The notes under the pieces: generated by a model
Databases searched by the model: none
Told to the model about the DNA's origin: nothing
Seen by the model: only the letters and a program-made list of their open reading frames with translations
Shown here: positions 15,344 to 25,145 of the stretch, piece by piece
Layout: every line of letters begins with the position of its first letter
Position numbering within the stretch: the stretch's first letter is position 1
Made by a program: the position numbers and the translations under genes
Assembly (NCBI GenBank): GCA_013138865.1
Contig: WTBY01000052.1
Location: 1-64,000, forward strand
DNA from: Helicobacteraceae bacterium
GTDB taxonomy: Bacteria; Campylobacterota; Campylobacteria; Campylobacterales; Sulfurimonadaceae
Reading direction: 5' to 3'
DNA length: 64,000 nucleotides

Positions 15344-15985
15344 ATGCAAGAAGATAACGGATTAAATGATATTTTATTAGATAAAAGCGCTTCAAATAAC
15401 AATACTAAAAAAATGGTTCTTGCGGTTGCAGTGCTATTAATAGTAGCAATTGTAGTGATCGTAATTACTCGCCAACTTAGTGATGATACTCAAGATCAAA
15501 AAGCTACTCTTCCTCCTCAACCAAAAGAGACTGTTTTAGATGATGACCCACTTTTTGAGCCAGTAGATGTTATAGATGAAGATGATAATAACTTAGCTAT
15601 TATTGCTCAAAAACTTAAACGTGAAAGTTTAGAGAAAAAAACTGCTCCAGTAATTGTAGTAGAAGAAGATGTTGTAATAGTTGAACCTGCAATTGTTAAA
15701 CCTATCGAAAGAGCAAAAGAAAAAGGTTTTGCACCTAAGTCTTCTTCAATTACAGTTAACTACTATGTTCAAGTTGGTTCATTTACTAAATATGAGCCTG
15801 ATGCTAGATTTCTTGGAAAAATAACTACTGCTGGTTACAAATTTATGTACCATAAAGCTACCGTTAATGGGAAGATAGTAAATAAAGTTCTTATAGGACC
15901 ATATAGCAGTGAAAAAGAGGCACGTAAAGCACTACTAGGTGTTAAGAAGAAAATCATTCCTGGTGCTTTTTTAACTAAGGTGTAG
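15344..15985 (+). CDS. SPOR domain membrane protein
   Basis: 213 aa. A cytoplasmic N-terminus is followed by one membrane span (about residues 22-42, MVLAVAVLLIVAIVVIVI), an acidic/Pro linker and a C-terminal SPOR domain (about 138-213, YYVQVGSFTKYEPDARFLGK...VLIGPYSSEKEARKAL). SPOR domains bind denuded peptidoglycan glycans at division sites. It ends 2 nt before trpE, so the two are probably cotranscribed. AGGAGA precedes the ATG. Confidence 0.88.
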   Translation: MQEDNGLNDILLDKSASNNNTKKMVLAVAVLLIVAIVVIVITRQLSDDTQDQKATLPPQPKETVLDDDPLFEPVDVIDEDDNNLAIIAQKLKRESLEKKTAPVIVVEEDVVIVEPAIVKPIERAKEKGFAPKSSSITVNYYVQVGSFTKYEPDARFLGKITTAGYKFMYHKATVNGKIVNKVLIGPYSSEKEARKALLGVKKKIIPGAFLTKV

Positions 15986-15987
15986 TA

Positions 15988-17403
15988 TTGATATACTCTA
16001 AGCAGTTTATACTAGATCAATTTGCTCCGATCGCGGTCTATCAAAAACTAAAATCTCATTTTGAGGATGAGATTAGCTTTTTATTTGAGAGTGCTGACAA
16101 CTCTGACGGTAACTACTCTATTATTATGATAGGAGCACGTGAGCGTTTAACATACAAAAATAGTGTAACTACATATGTCGACTCCATAGGTCACACTTCC
16201 ATAACAGACTCTTCACCTTTTGAATTTTTAAAAGAGTACTATAAAAATATAGATACTACTCCTTATAAAGAAGCTACTAAAGAGCTAAAAGTAGGTTATG
16301 TTGATGGTTTTATAGGTTTTATGGGTTATGACATGGTTAAAGTATTTGAACCAACTCTAAAAGAGGCTATGGATGCACTTGTAGATGAGTTAGATATTCC
16401 TGATATGGATCTTATCTTACCAAAACTAGTTCTTATATACTCACATAAAAATCATCAAGTCACCCTCCTTTCAACTATGAAAAGCATGAACAAAGAGTTC
16501 AAGGAAATTACTGAGAAACTTCAATCATCATACGAGTATACTCCACTGAAAAAAGCTATCTTAAATAATGAAGGAAGCTTCACTTTCAATAAAGAGAAGT
16601 TTTTTAGTATGATCGAAGACTCAAAAGAGATGATCAAAAGTGGCGATGTTTTTCAAATACTTATGGCAAACAGGTACACAAGAGAAGCAAACATAGATCC
16701 TTTTAGTTTTTACAGAGTTTTGAGAACTAAAAACCCATCTCCATATATGTATTTTATGGAGTATGAAGATTTTACGATTGCAGGAAGTTCTCCTGAAGTT
16801 ATGGTTAGACTAAATGAAGGCGAATTACTTCTACGTCCAATTGCTGGGACTCGTAAACGAGGCTCAACAAAAGAGAAAGATAGAGAGATGGAAGATGAGC
16901 TTTTAGCTGATCCTAAAGAGAGATCTGAACATCTTATGCTTATAGACCTTGGTCGTAATGATGTTGGACGAGTAGCAAAAGTTGGAACTGTAAAAGTAGA
17001 TGATATGATGCATATTGAGCGTTACTCTCATGTTATGCATATGGTAAGCGATGTTACCGCAACTCTAGCAGATGGTAAAGATATGTTTGATCTATTTGCT
17101 GCTACATTTACAGCTGGAACTATGACAGGAGCACCAAAAGTACGAGCGATGGAGCTTATTTGTGAATATGAAGGTATTAAAAGAAACTTTTATAGTGGGG
17201 CAATAGGTTATTTTGGTTTCGATGGTAACATGGACTCTGCGATCACAATTCGTACAGCACTGCTAACAAAAAATAAGATCATCCTTCAAGCGGGTGCTGG
17301 TATAGTTGCTGATAGTGTTAATGAGTTAGAGTACTTAGAAGTAAACAACAAGCTAGGTGCACTTATAAGCTCTATTGAGGACTTAAGTAAAATAGATGAG
17401 TAA
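15988..17403 (+). CDS. trpE: Anthranilate synthase component I family (chorismate-binding)
   Basis: 471 aa, TTG start with AAGGTG upstream. Conserved chorismate-binding features: DVFQILMANRY, NPSPYMYFME, GSSPEVMVR, RPIAGTRKRG, DLGRNDVGRVA, GTMTGAPKVRAMELI, GAIGYFG. With a glutamine amidotransferase it makes anthranilate from chorismate. The partner trpG/pabA is 6 kb away on the other strand. Aminodeoxychorismate synthase (PabB) is a related possibility, but the overall pattern favours TrpE. It overlaps aroE by 8 nt. Confidence 0.85.
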   Translation: MIYSKQFILDQFAPIAVYQKLKSHFEDEISFLFESADNSDGNYSIIMIGARERLTYKNSVTTYVDSIGHTSITDSSPFEFLKEYYKNIDTTPYKEATKELKVGYVDGFIGFMGYDMVKVFEPTLKEAMDALVDELDIPDMDLILPKLVLIYSHKNHQVTLLSTMKSMNKEFKEITEKLQSSYEYTPLKKAILNNEGSFTFNKEKFFSMIEDSKEMIKSGDVFQILMANRYTREANIDPFSFYRVLRTKNPSPYMYFMEYEDFTIAGSSPEVMVRLNEGELLLRPIAGTRKRGSTKEKDREMEDELLADPKERSEHLMLIDLGRNDVGRVAKVGTVKVDDMMHIERYSHVMHMVSDVTATLADGKDMFDLFAATFTAGTMTGAPKVRAMELICEYEGIKRNFYSGAIGYFGFDGNMDSAITIRTALLTKNKIILQAGAGIVADSVNELEYLEVNNKLGALISSIEDLSKIDE

Positions 17404-18193
17404 ACAACTATTTGCTATTTTTGGGGATCCTGTTTCACATTCAAGATCACCACTCATGCACAACAGTGTATTTAAACAACTAAACTATAATGCTTGCTAC
17501 ACAAGAGTTCATCTTACGGATGGATCAAAACTTCGTGAAACTTTTTTAAATTTAAAATTATCAGGTGCAAATATCACAGTACCTCATAAAGAGGAAGCTT
17601 TTAAAGCTTGTGATGAAGTAAGAGGCTTTGCAACAAAAATTGGTGTTGTAAATACGATTGTAAAAGAGAATGGGAAACTGATCGGCTACAACACTGATGC
17701 AGATGGTTTTTTATTCTCTATAAGTGAATTTAAAAATATAAAAACTATACTTATATTAGGAGCTGGTGGAACTGCAAAAGCACTATCTCAAAAATTTAGT
17801 GACGAGGGTTTCGAAGTTACTATATTAAATAGAAGTGAAAATAGGCTTCAAAGTTACACAGAGAGTGGTTTTAAAACCTTTACGTGGGAAAGTTTTGAAA
17901 TTAAAAAATATGACCTCGTAATAAACACTACTTCTGCTGGTCTGCAAGATAGTAATCTTCCAGCACCTAAAGAGATAATCAAACCATTATTACAACAAAG
18001 TTCTTACGTAGCTGATGCAATATATGGTAAAGTTACACCATTTTTAGCACTAGCTAAAGAGTTAAACAAAGAGTACAAAGATGGTGCCGATATGCTTTTA
18101 GGGCAAGGTGTACTTGCAAATAACTACTTTACAGCTTCTACCTTCGATCTTAAAACTATTGAGAAATATATGAGAGAGAGTTTTAACTACTAA
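17396..18193 (+). CDS. aroE: Shikimate dehydrogenase
   Basis: 265 aa. N-terminal substrate motif FGDPVSHSRSPLMHN, catalytic Lys region GANITVPHKEEAF, NADP-binding ILGAGGTAKAL, and the C-terminal ADMLLGQGVLAN. It reduces 3-dehydroshikimate to shikimate in the chorismate pathway, which supplies the preceding trpE. The ATG lies inside the trpE end (ATGAGTAA), so translation is coupled. Confidence 0.95.
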   Translation: MSKQLFAIFGDPVSHSRSPLMHNSVFKQLNYNACYTRVHLTDGSKLRETFLNLKLSGANITVPHKEEAFKACDEVRGFATKIGVVNTIVKENGKLIGYNTDADGFLFSISEFKNIKTILILGAGGTAKALSQKFSDEGFEVTILNRSENRLQSYTESGFKTFTWESFEIKKYDLVINTTSAGLQDSNLPAPKEIIKPLLQQSSYVADAIYGKVTPFLALAKELNKEYKDGADMLLGQGVLANNYFTASTFDLKTIEKYMRESFNY

Positions 18194-18840
18194 TCACACT
18201 GATGTATATAACCTGTTTCTGGTTCTATACATATTGTTTTACTTTCAGTGTCATCTGAAATAGTAATTTCACACCTACTACTTAGTAAAATACCACTATC
18301 ATAAGATGTTGTATCATCTGAAAAATCACCTTGAAGTGGGCGACCCATATAATCAAAACCTATTTTTTGTCCGCAACCAAAAGATATGTTTGAGATATTG
18401 TAAGAATTACCTAAATTTGCTTTATTGTAAAGCCTTTCATCACCATAAGATATAGGCTGATAGCCACCACTTATTAAAAGATTAGTTAATGGGTCTCGTG
18501 CTATTTCTGTTTCATTAGGATTCCCCGAGTGTACACCATAGCTATCATCATAAACTGCATATGCCCATTGATTATCAGATTCAACTGTTTGAAAAAATTT
18601 TAATTGCCACCGAGTTTGCATCCAGTCACTGCTATAAGCGTCAAATTTATTATTAACCATAGCTAAGTGTTTTGTATAGCGTAAGTGAGAAATTACTTGA
18701 GAAGTTGCTAGTTGAAGTGAATTAGAGTCTGTTCTTTGAAGCATAAGTGTTGAGATAATTGCAATTATAACAATTACAAAAACAAGTTCAATAAGTGAGA
18801 AAGCTCTGCGTAATGAGTGCTTTTGAAATACTTTTTTCAT
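18190..18840 (-). CDS. Type IV pilin-like protein (pseudopilin)
   Basis: 216 aa. The class III signal RRA/FSLIELVFVIVIIAIIS gives predicted prepilin peptidase cleavage after A13, with Phe at +1 and Glu at +5 (E18). The remaining domain has Cys residues (FGCGQKIGF, SRCEITI, TICIEPETGYIHQCD) that may form disulfides. The layout resembles GspH-like minor pseudopilins of type II secretion or type IV pili. Its 3' end overlaps the aroE end by 4 nt (convergent). Its ribosome site lies inside a hairpin. Confidence 0.85.
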   Translation of the reverse strand: MKKVFQKHSLRRAFSLIELVFVIVIIAIISTLMLQRTDSNSLQLATSQVISHLRYTKHLAMVNNKFDAYSSDWMQTRWQLKFFQTVESDNQWAYAVYDDSYGVHSGNPNETEIARDPLTNLLISGGYQPISYGDERLYNKANLGNSYNISNISFGCGQKIGFDYMGRPLQGDFSDDTTSYDSGILLSSRCEITISDDTESKTICIEPETGYIHQCD

Positions 18841-18845
18841 TATTT

Positions 18846-18874
18846 TTCCTATGGTAGATATTCTACCATAGGAA
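18846..18874 (-). promoter_or_regulatory. 13-bp hairpin covering the pseudopilin ribosome site
   Basis: A perfect 13-bp stem (TTCCTATGGTAGA with its complement, 3-nt loop). On the minus strand the AGGAA of the proximal arm is the ribosome site 6 nt before the ATG. There is no T-run after it on that strand, so it is not a standard terminator for the acl genes upstream. It may block translation or process the acl transcript. Confidence 0.6.
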
Positions 18875-18904
18875 GTTGAAACTAGAAATTAAATATAGTT
18901 TTTA

Positions 18905-20707
18905 CTATATCTCTTCAGCTTCTGGAACATCATAAAGAATGTCGTCCATTGGATGTCTATACATTGGCATTGCAAGGCGTTTTTCATCAAGTACATGACC
19001 GATGAAACCTATTGAGCGTCCAACGATAAAGAATGCGTTTAGAGTACCAGACTCAATAAACTCATTAATTTCAGATTCTTCATAACCTAATGCTCTCCAC
19101 ATATCAACCATTAAAATACCGATCGTACCATCAACATTAAGAATTAAATTCTCTTTTTTAGATGTAGTCAGTGCTTCAACAGTTCTTGCATAGTCAAGAA
19201 GAGGTGTAGAAGGGAAGTTTGCAGCAGCAAAATTCATAAGTCCAGTAACTCTTAAGTCAGGATTTTTAAGTGATTTAATTCTATGTCCAATTCCTGGAAT
19301 TGGCACACCCTCACCTTTCATATATTTTAAGAAACCTTTAGGATCAAGATTGTTGTCATGTGCATATTTGAAATATTTAGCAGCACCATCAATAGCACCA
19401 CCAAATCTTGGACCAATTGTTAATAGACCAGTTACAAGTGACTCAACAACACTTTTACCAGCACGTGCAGTTACTTTTGCATTATGTGCGCCAGAAACAG
19501 CAGGACCGTGATCAGCAACAGTTTTAAGAACTGTTTCTATAAAGTCTGTAGCCCATTTTGGATACTGTTTTTTGAACCATAGAAGTGAAATAACATCACC
19601 AATACCTTTACCAGTATCAGGAGTTGCAACACTAGAAATTGGGAATCCAGCATAAGTACACTCTTCTCCACGATCGTCAGAAATAGTACAGATAAACTCT
19701 TTACTTCTTCTTACTGTAGGACAAACACTCATCTCAGGTTCAGGAATTTCAGCTAAATTCATACCTTCAAATACTGATTTAATCATACTTGGAAGTTCAT
19801 TGAATGATGTTGGTACATGTATACCAGCTTCTCTCATAGCACTGTTTTTATAATCAGCAGTTTCCATTTCGCCATTTGCCGAAGCACCTGCGTGACCGAA
19901 CTGAACACCAGAATCATAATACTTAGCGATCGTACCGATACACCATGCAATAACTGGCTTAGTAATTGTTCCATTTTTAATAGCTTCAATTACTTTGTAC
20001 TCTTCAGTACCACCAACTTCACCTAAGAGGATCATATACTTAACAGCAGGATTTTTTTCCATTCTAAGCATATTATCAATAAATACAGACCCAACAAATC
20101 TATCTCCACCGATAGCAACACCTTCAGCAATACCATCAGCATTGATTGAGATTATGTTAGAAAGCTCATTGAAAAGTCCACCTGAACGAGTTACAAGTCC
20201 ACAAGAACCTGCACGGTGTAGTTTAGAGCTAACGATATTAGTAATAGTACCACCAATATTAGCAACTTTAAATGCACCCGGAGTTATTGCACCAACAGTT
20301 GCAGGTCCTATAATAATTACATTTTTTTCACGAGCAGTTTGGTTCATCCCACGAGCAAGACGCTCAGGAATACCTTCAGCTGTGATCATCATTGAACTGA
20401 AACCACCAATTTCTAGTGCTTCCATAGTTACATCATAAGCTGTTCTAAAAGATGCAAAGTTTAAAAGCACATCAGCTTGAGGCTGAGCAGCTTTAGCATC
20501 AGCAGTATTTTTGAATAGTGGGATCATGATCTCATCTGGTCCAAAAAAGAACTTTTCAAATTTATTACCACTTGTAGGCGCAACAATTGCAGCTACTGAA
20601 GGAGTTTTTCTTTGAATTGTATAGTCATAATCTAGCATTCTTTGAATAGCAGTTTTGTTGTTATTCCAAAAAATAGCTTGTGTCTCTTTTGTATATAGTT
20701 GTTCCAT
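18905..20707 (-). CDS. aclA: ATP citrate lyase, large subunit (citryl-CoA synthetase alpha/lyase part)
   Basis: 600 aa. The N-terminal part (about 1-330) is a succinyl-CoA synthetase alpha-like CoA-binding and ligase domain, with the phospho-His loop FGHAGASANGEME. The C-terminal part (about 340-600) is citrate-synthase-like (GPAVSGAHNAKVTARAGKSV, GVPIPGIGHRIKS, LILNVDGTIGILM). With AclB it splits citrate to acetyl-CoA and oxaloacetate using ATP, the key step of the reductive TCA cycle. It lies 9 nt after aclB. Strong evidence for autotrophy in this organism. Confidence 0.95.
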   Translation of the reverse strand: MEQLYTKETQAIFWNNNKTAIQRMLDYDYTIQRKTPSVAAIVAPTSGNKFEKFFFGPDEIMIPLFKNTADAKAAQPQADVLLNFASFRTAYDVTMEALEIGGFSSMMITAEGIPERLARGMNQTAREKNVIIIGPATVGAITPGAFKVANIGGTITNIVSSKLHRAGSCGLVTRSGGLFNELSNIISINADGIAEGVAIGGDRFVGSVFIDNMLRMEKNPAVKYMILLGEVGGTEEYKVIEAIKNGTITKPVIAWCIGTIAKYYDSGVQFGHAGASANGEMETADYKNSAMREAGIHVPTSFNELPSMIKSVFEGMNLAEIPEPEMSVCPTVRRSKEFICTISDDRGEECTYAGFPISSVATPDTGKGIGDVISLLWFKKQYPKWATDFIETVLKTVADHGPAVSGAHNAKVTARAGKSVVESLVTGLLTIGPRFGGAIDGAAKYFKYAHDNNLDPKGFLKYMKGEGVPIPGIGHRIKSLKNPDLRVTGLMNFAAANFPSTPLLDYARTVEALTTSKKENLILNVDGTIGILMVDMWRALGYEESEINEFIESGTLNAFFIVGRSIGFIGHVLDEKRLAMPMYRHPMDDILYDVPEAEEI

Positions 20708-20716
20708 TATCTCTCC

Positions 20717-22054
20717 TTACTTCTCTAGTGCCATACGCACGATGTCTGTAACGTGTGTTTCTGGACCATAAACTTCAATATATAAACCTAATCTATCAGC
20801 AGCTTCTTTAATATCTTTTAGACCTTTTTCATAGTTTGGTCCTCCACGGCGTACGTAGATTTTAAGATCAACAGCTTTCATTTTATCAGCATACACTTCA
20901 AATGCTTGAATAATACCTGTAAAAGTTTTAGCAACGTCAGTAAAGTTAGCGATAGCTCCACCAATAATCATAACTTTACCACGACCTTGAGGATCTTTCT
21001 CTCTAGTCATTAAGTCAAGTAGTGTTTCTGCATAAAACTTAGTTTCACCAGTAGTTGGACCACCAGAGTACTCACCATAGTTAGCTAAATCATCGATTCC
21101 AGCCATGTCAGCAATAGTATCAGCATAAACAACAGAAGCACCACCACCAGCAACCATCGTCCATATTCTAGCTTCAGGTTTAAGTAGAGTAAGTTTTAGT
21201 GAAGCACCAGTTTTAGCGTCAGCTTCTTCTATAGCTTCTACTTCTGGTGATTTAGCTTCCATACCAAATGCAGTAGGATACTCAACATTTCCCCACTCTT
21301 CTACCATCATAAAACCAGCAGTATCATCAAGTTTAGCAACCATATCTAGTAGTTCAATTTTGTTACCTTGCATTACGAAAGGATTGATTTCTAGGTATGC
21401 GAAGTTTAATTCACGGTAAGCTCTAAAGAACCCGATACAAAATTCAGCAAATTGTGCTTTATCTTTTTCAGCTACATCTTTAGGAACATTAGCTCTTATT
21501 TTAGTAGCAATTTCATCTTCAGTTGCAGTAATTGGAAATGCTACTTCAGTAACTTTAGCATCCCAATTCTCTTCAATTGCTATACCACCCTCTGCAGACA
21601 TATAGATAACATCGTTATCTCCAACAACTGTAGCAGAAACATAGTACTCTTCAGATTGTTCGTGAGGAGTAAATGGCTCAACAATAAAGTTAGTTAGTTT
21701 ATCTACACTAGGCTCACCAGCGGGAGTATCACCATCAAATGAGAAATAAACTTTCTGATCGCCAGTAGATTTTTCATCTATCCAAGAAGCAGCTTTAGCT
21801 AAAGATACATCACCTGGCTTAGCATCTTTAAAAAGAACTAAGTCATTCATACCACGCTTACCAAATAACATATCTGGTTTAGCAACTAGTTTTTTCTCTT
21901 TTAACCAAGATTTACTCTTTGCAACTTCAGTTAATTCTGATCCATTTTGAACCATAACAGTTTCATATGCATAAGTAAAATCTGGAAAGTATTTGTCCCA
22001 ATGTTTTGCTAAGATCGACTTAGCATCATATTCGCGTATCGCTTTTTGAGCCAT
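20717..22054 (-). CDS. aclB: ATP citrate lyase, small subunit
   Basis: 445 aa, succinyl-CoA synthetase beta-like with an N-terminal ATP-grasp fold (REYDAKSILAKHW at the start, ELNFAYLEINPFVMQGNKIE for the metal-binding part) and a C-terminal Rossmann-like ligase domain (GEYSGGPTTGETKFYAETLL, VMIIGGAIANFTDVAKTFTG). It supplies ATP-dependent activation of citrate for AclA. First gene of the acl pair. The gene order aclB-aclA matches other autotrophic Campylobacterota. Confidence 0.94.
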   Translation of the reverse strand: MAQKAIREYDAKSILAKHWDKYFPDFTYAYETVMVQNGSELTEVAKSKSWLKEKKLVAKPDMLFGKRGMNDLVLFKDAKPGDVSLAKAASWIDEKSTGDQKVYFSFDGDTPAGEPSVDKLTNFIVEPFTPHEQSEEYYVSATVVGDNDVIYMSAEGGIAIEENWDAKVTEVAFPITATEDEIATKIRANVPKDVAEKDKAQFAEFCIGFFRAYRELNFAYLEINPFVMQGNKIELLDMVAKLDDTAGFMMVEEWGNVEYPTAFGMEAKSPEVEAIEEADAKTGASLKLTLLKPEARIWTMVAGGGASVVYADTIADMAGIDDLANYGEYSGGPTTGETKFYAETLLDLMTREKDPQGRGKVMIIGGAIANFTDVAKTFTGIIQAFEVYADKMKAVDLKIYVRRGGPNYEKGLKDIKEAADRLGLYIEVYGPETHVTDIVRMALEK

Positions 22055-22147
22055 AAAAACCCCTTATAAAAATTTTAATTTCGCAGATTATATCATTGTT
22101 GCAATAAGTTGTAGTTAATTTAATTATTTTGGTGTCGCCAAAAAAGC

Positions 22148-23329
22148 TTATTTGTGTACTTTTGAAACATATTTTTGATATACAATCTTATCATTGTAAC
22201 GAATAGTAACACTATCGCTTTTAGCAATTTCTTTATTTAACATTATATAACGATCACATAACTCTATATCATAAAACTTTAGACGAATCTGCATTTGATT
22301 ACTATTCATATCTATACACTCTATTTTTCTTTTTTGCAGTTCACCTGCCAACTCCTTAGCCACATGAACTCTATATGCAAAATGTTTTTGAGGCACTGTA
22401 TATCCATATAACTGCTGGTTAAACATTAATACTAAAGCATTTATTATGAGCAGTAAAAAAGATATAAAGAAAATGGTTTTATACTTTTTTCTAAACTCTT
22501 TTAACCTTACTCTATAGGAGTTAAAAAAGCTTTTTGTAGCAAGTGGAATAGCTAACATAACAAAAGGAGCAAACATTTGTACTTCAATGCGTTGTCTAAA
22601 GGAGAGTAAAAGTGAAAAAGTTAGAGCTGTAACAGCTATGTACCACAGCAAGTCCCTATTTTTTGTAAAAAGTTGTTTGTAGAGTATATAAAAAATATAT
22701 ATGAAAACAATAGGTGAAAATATTCCTATATATATACCTAAGGTATCAAGGAAATGACCTTCAGGTGTACCAGAAGTGTTAAACCCATGTATGTAAAGTG
22801 TTAAAGCAAATAGTAGTGTTGAACCTAGTAGTAATTTTATAGATTTTCTCGAAAGTGCAAAAAAGAAAATTCCTAAATATAAAAAAGCAAAACTAATATC
22901 TACTAGAACAAAAGTTACTAAAAGTAAAAAATGGTATTTTCTAAAATTTTGAAACACATATATATACAAAAATAGTAGTAACATAACTATACCAGTAACA
23001 TCTACAAGTAAAGCAGAACTAATAGTCCCCGGTAGTAACATAAAAATAACTATAAGCCATAGTCTATCTTTACCTCTACTTACATAAGGTTTTGAAATTT
23101 TATAAAAGAGTAACACTGTTAGTATATGAAGTACTATCATAATATTTCTAAATACTTGATCGCTATAACCATAATTATCAAGAAAAAAAGTTATAAAGTA
23201 GTGTGTAAATGTTGTTTGGGAGTAAAGAAGTTTAGCTTCATGATAGCTAATAGAGAGAGTTGATGCTTCATATGAGAGCATCAGCAGATCTATAAAAAGA
23301 AAAAGTAAAAAAAGAAGTTTAGTTTTCAT
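22148..23329 (-). CDS. Multi-pass membrane protein, possible GT-C-like
   Basis: 393 aa with about 8-10 hydrophobic spans and a C-terminal soluble tail (about 320-393). An N-terminal span is followed by a first loop with YHEAKLLY, which recalls the Glu/Asp-containing loop of GT-C glycosyltransferases such as ArnT-like enzymes. The assignment is weak. It starts inside the trpG stop (ATGA overlap), so the two are coupled. No close family is recognised. Confidence 0.6.
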   Translation of the reverse strand: MKTKLLFLLFLFIDLLMLSYEASTLSISYHEAKLLYSQTTFTHYFITFFLDNYGYSDQVFRNIMIVLHILTVLLFYKISKPYVSRGKDRLWLIVIFMLLPGTISSALLVDVTGIVMLLLFLYIYVFQNFRKYHFLLLVTFVLVDISFAFLYLGIFFFALSRKSIKLLLGSTLLFALTLYIHGFNTSGTPEGHFLDTLGIYIGIFSPIVFIYIFYILYKQLFTKNRDLLWYIAVTALTFSLLLSFRQRIEVQMFAPFVMLAIPLATKSFFNSYRVRLKEFRKKYKTIFFISFLLLIINALVLMFNQQLYGYTVPQKHFAYRVHVAKELAGELQKRKIECIDMNSNQMQIRLKFYDIELCDRYIMLNKEIAKSDSVTIRYNDKIVYQKYVSKVHK

Positions 23330-23895
23330 AACTTTAAAAAGTTATTTAATATTTCATGTCCATGTTCACTCATAATTGATTCTGGATGAAACTGTACTCC
23401 ATAAATATCTCTATCTTTAATTTTAATAGCCATGATCTCGTTGTCATCTTGTGAGTATGCTGTAGGAATTATATTTTCATTAATAGTATTAGGATCAACC
23501 ACTAAAGAGTGATAACGTGTAGCTCTAAAATTTTCAGGAAGTTTAGAAAATATAGCACACTCGTTTACTTGTTCAACTTGAGAAGTTTTTCCATGCATCA
23601 TATTTTTAGCACGAACAATATCAGCTCCAAAACTTTGAGCAATACTTTGATGACCCAGACAGATACCAAGAAGAGGCAGCTTATCTTTAAAATGTTCAAT
23701 AACAGCTAAGCTAACCCCTGCTTCATCGGGAGTAGCTGGACCAGGAGATATAATGATCTTCTCAGGTGCTAAAGCTTCAATCTCTTCAACACTTAACTCA
23801 TCATTTCGTACAACTTTAAGATCAGCACCTAACTCTAAGCAGTACTGCACTATATTATAAGTGAAGCTATCATAATTATCTATCATTAATATCAT
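23326..23895 (-). CDS. trpG: Glutamine amidotransferase of anthranilate/aminodeoxychorismate synthase
   Basis: 189 aa class I amidotransferase: MILMIDNYDSFTYNIVQY start, oxyanion region IISPGPATPDEAG, nucleophile Cys in LLGICLGHQSIAQSFG, His-Glu in GVQFHPESI. It supplies ammonia to TrpE or PabB and may serve both (pabA). The first 24 nt of the gene recur at 27729-27752, so the present start codon and ribosome site (AGAGGA) were brought in by the island upstream. Confidence 0.92.
   Translation of the reverse strand: MILMIDNYDSFTYNIVQYCLELGADLKVVRNDELSVEEIEALAPEKIIISPGPATPDEAGVSLAVIEHFKDKLPLLGICLGHQSIAQSFGADIVRAKNMMHGKTSQVEQVNECAIFSKLPENFRATRYHSLVVDPNTINENIIPTAYSQDDNEIMAIKIKDRDIYGVQFHPESIMSEHGHEILNNFLKL
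23872..23895 (-). repeat. Attachment-site-like repeat at the trpG start (left)
   Basis: The first 8 codons of trpG. 21 of 24 positions match 27729-27752. Together they look like the two att sites of an element that entered the 5' end of the gene. Confidence 0.7.
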
Positions 23896-23979
23896 ATTAT
23901 TTCTATCCTCTACAAAGCCCTATTTTAAAGGCTTTTACTAATTTTATTTTAACGATATTATAAATCATGCTTCCCTGTT

Positions 23980-24043
23980 GCTACCCATTTTCATATTTTT
24001 TATACATTTTTATACTATTTTGGGTAGCACGATAGAGGGTAGC
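23980..24043. repeat. GCTACCC heptamers at the left island end
   Basis: One copy at 23980-23986, and inverted copies at 24022-24028 and 24037-24043. The last two, with their spacer, resemble the pair upstream of the integrase fragment. Probable recombinase arm-binding sites. Confidence 0.55.
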
Positions 24044-24132
24044 AAAAAAACTTTTCTATTATAGCGAATTGAAATTAGAATGTTGTTTAATCAATATTCT
24101 AATATTATAAAGATACATATTCGCAAGGCATA

Positions 24133-25137
24133 TTATTTTAACCTCTTTATATCTTCTTCTAACTCTTTTAAACTCTCTACCTTTTGTAGTTGTTTTTTAT
24201 TTTCTTTATATTTTAAATATTCTTGGTCACTTTTTTCTTTTGCTTTGTCATGACTAACTTTGCCTGCATGATTTAACAGCTCTCTAGCATTCATAGAGAT
24301 AACCATATCCAATCGTGTAGCCCAATCTTTCATGTACATTGGTGTTTGTTGCATCGCCATAGTTTCTGCGAATGCAAGGTATTGCTCTACTAGAAGACCC
24401 AAGAGTTTTATCTCATTTTCATTTAGATAGTTTTTAGCAATACTTACATCTTTTTTAGTGATATTTTTACCGTCTTTATCAAAAGAACTCATTCCTAAAA
24501 GAGGTTTAGTTATATCTACTCTACTATATACAAGTTCAGCAGCTGTTTTAGATGAGATAGCCCATAATAGTTTGTTTTGCACTAGTTTAAAAAATGCTAC
24601 TGTTTTTTCATCTTTAGCATCGTAGTCTTTACTTGTCATATAGATATCTTTTATTTTTTGATAAAAGAATTTTTCAGATATTCGTATATCTCTAAGTCGT
24701 TTTTGAAGCTCATCAAAATAGTTCATAGAAGAACCTGTTTTAAATCTGTCATCATTTAATATAAAACCTTTAGTTATATACTCTTTAAGCCTATCCTTCG
24801 CCCATATTCTAAACTTTGTACCAGTAGATGACCGTACTCTAAAACCTATGGCTATAATCATATCAAGGCTATAAAAATTAACCTCTTTACTTTGTGTCTT
24901 GCCCTCAATTGCTCCATGCTTAGTGGTTGTTCGGAATTTCCGAACAACCACATTTTCATCAAGTTCATTTTCTTCAAATATTGCCTTAATATGCTCACTA
25001 ATAGTTGATTTTGCTTTACCAAACACTTCACAGATTTGAGTTTGAGAGAGCCACAAAGTTTCATTTTCAAATTTTACATCAACTTTTATGTTGCCGTTGT
25101 CGTTTTGGTAGATTATGATGTTGGAGTTGTTTTTCAT
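24133..25137 (-). CDS. rhuM: RhuM family protein
   Basis: 334 aa. The N-terminal region has the winged-helix-like ETLWLSQTQICEVFGKAKST and the family-typical EVNFYSLDMIIAIGFRVRSS and GTKFRIWAKDRLKEYITKGF. A coiled-coil C-terminus follows. RhuM proteins are often embedded in type I restriction-modification loci and other defence islands; their molecular role is not established. Here the presence of an hsdS fragment in the same island supports a former link to such a system. It starts 8 nt after the cyclase stop. Confidence 0.88.
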   Translation of the reverse strand: MKNNSNIIIYQNDNGNIKVDVKFENETLWLSQTQICEVFGKAKSTISEHIKAIFEENELDENVVVRKFRTTTKHGAIEGKTQSKEVNFYSLDMIIAIGFRVRSSTGTKFRIWAKDRLKEYITKGFILNDDRFKTGSSMNYFDELQKRLRDIRISEKFFYQKIKDIYMTSKDYDAKDEKTVAFFKLVQNKLLWAISSKTAAELVYSRVDITKPLLGMSSFDKDGKNITKKDVSIAKNYLNENEIKLLGLLVEQYLAFAETMAMQQTPMYMKDWATRLDMVISMNARELLNHAGKVSHDKAKEKSDQEYLKYKENKKQLQKVESLKELEEDIKRLK

Positions 25138-25145
25138 ATTTTCTC

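Noticed and set aside
18846-18874. Intrinsic terminator for the acl operon
   Set aside because: On the minus strand the hairpin is followed by AAAATA, not by Ts, and its arm contains the next gene's ribosome site.
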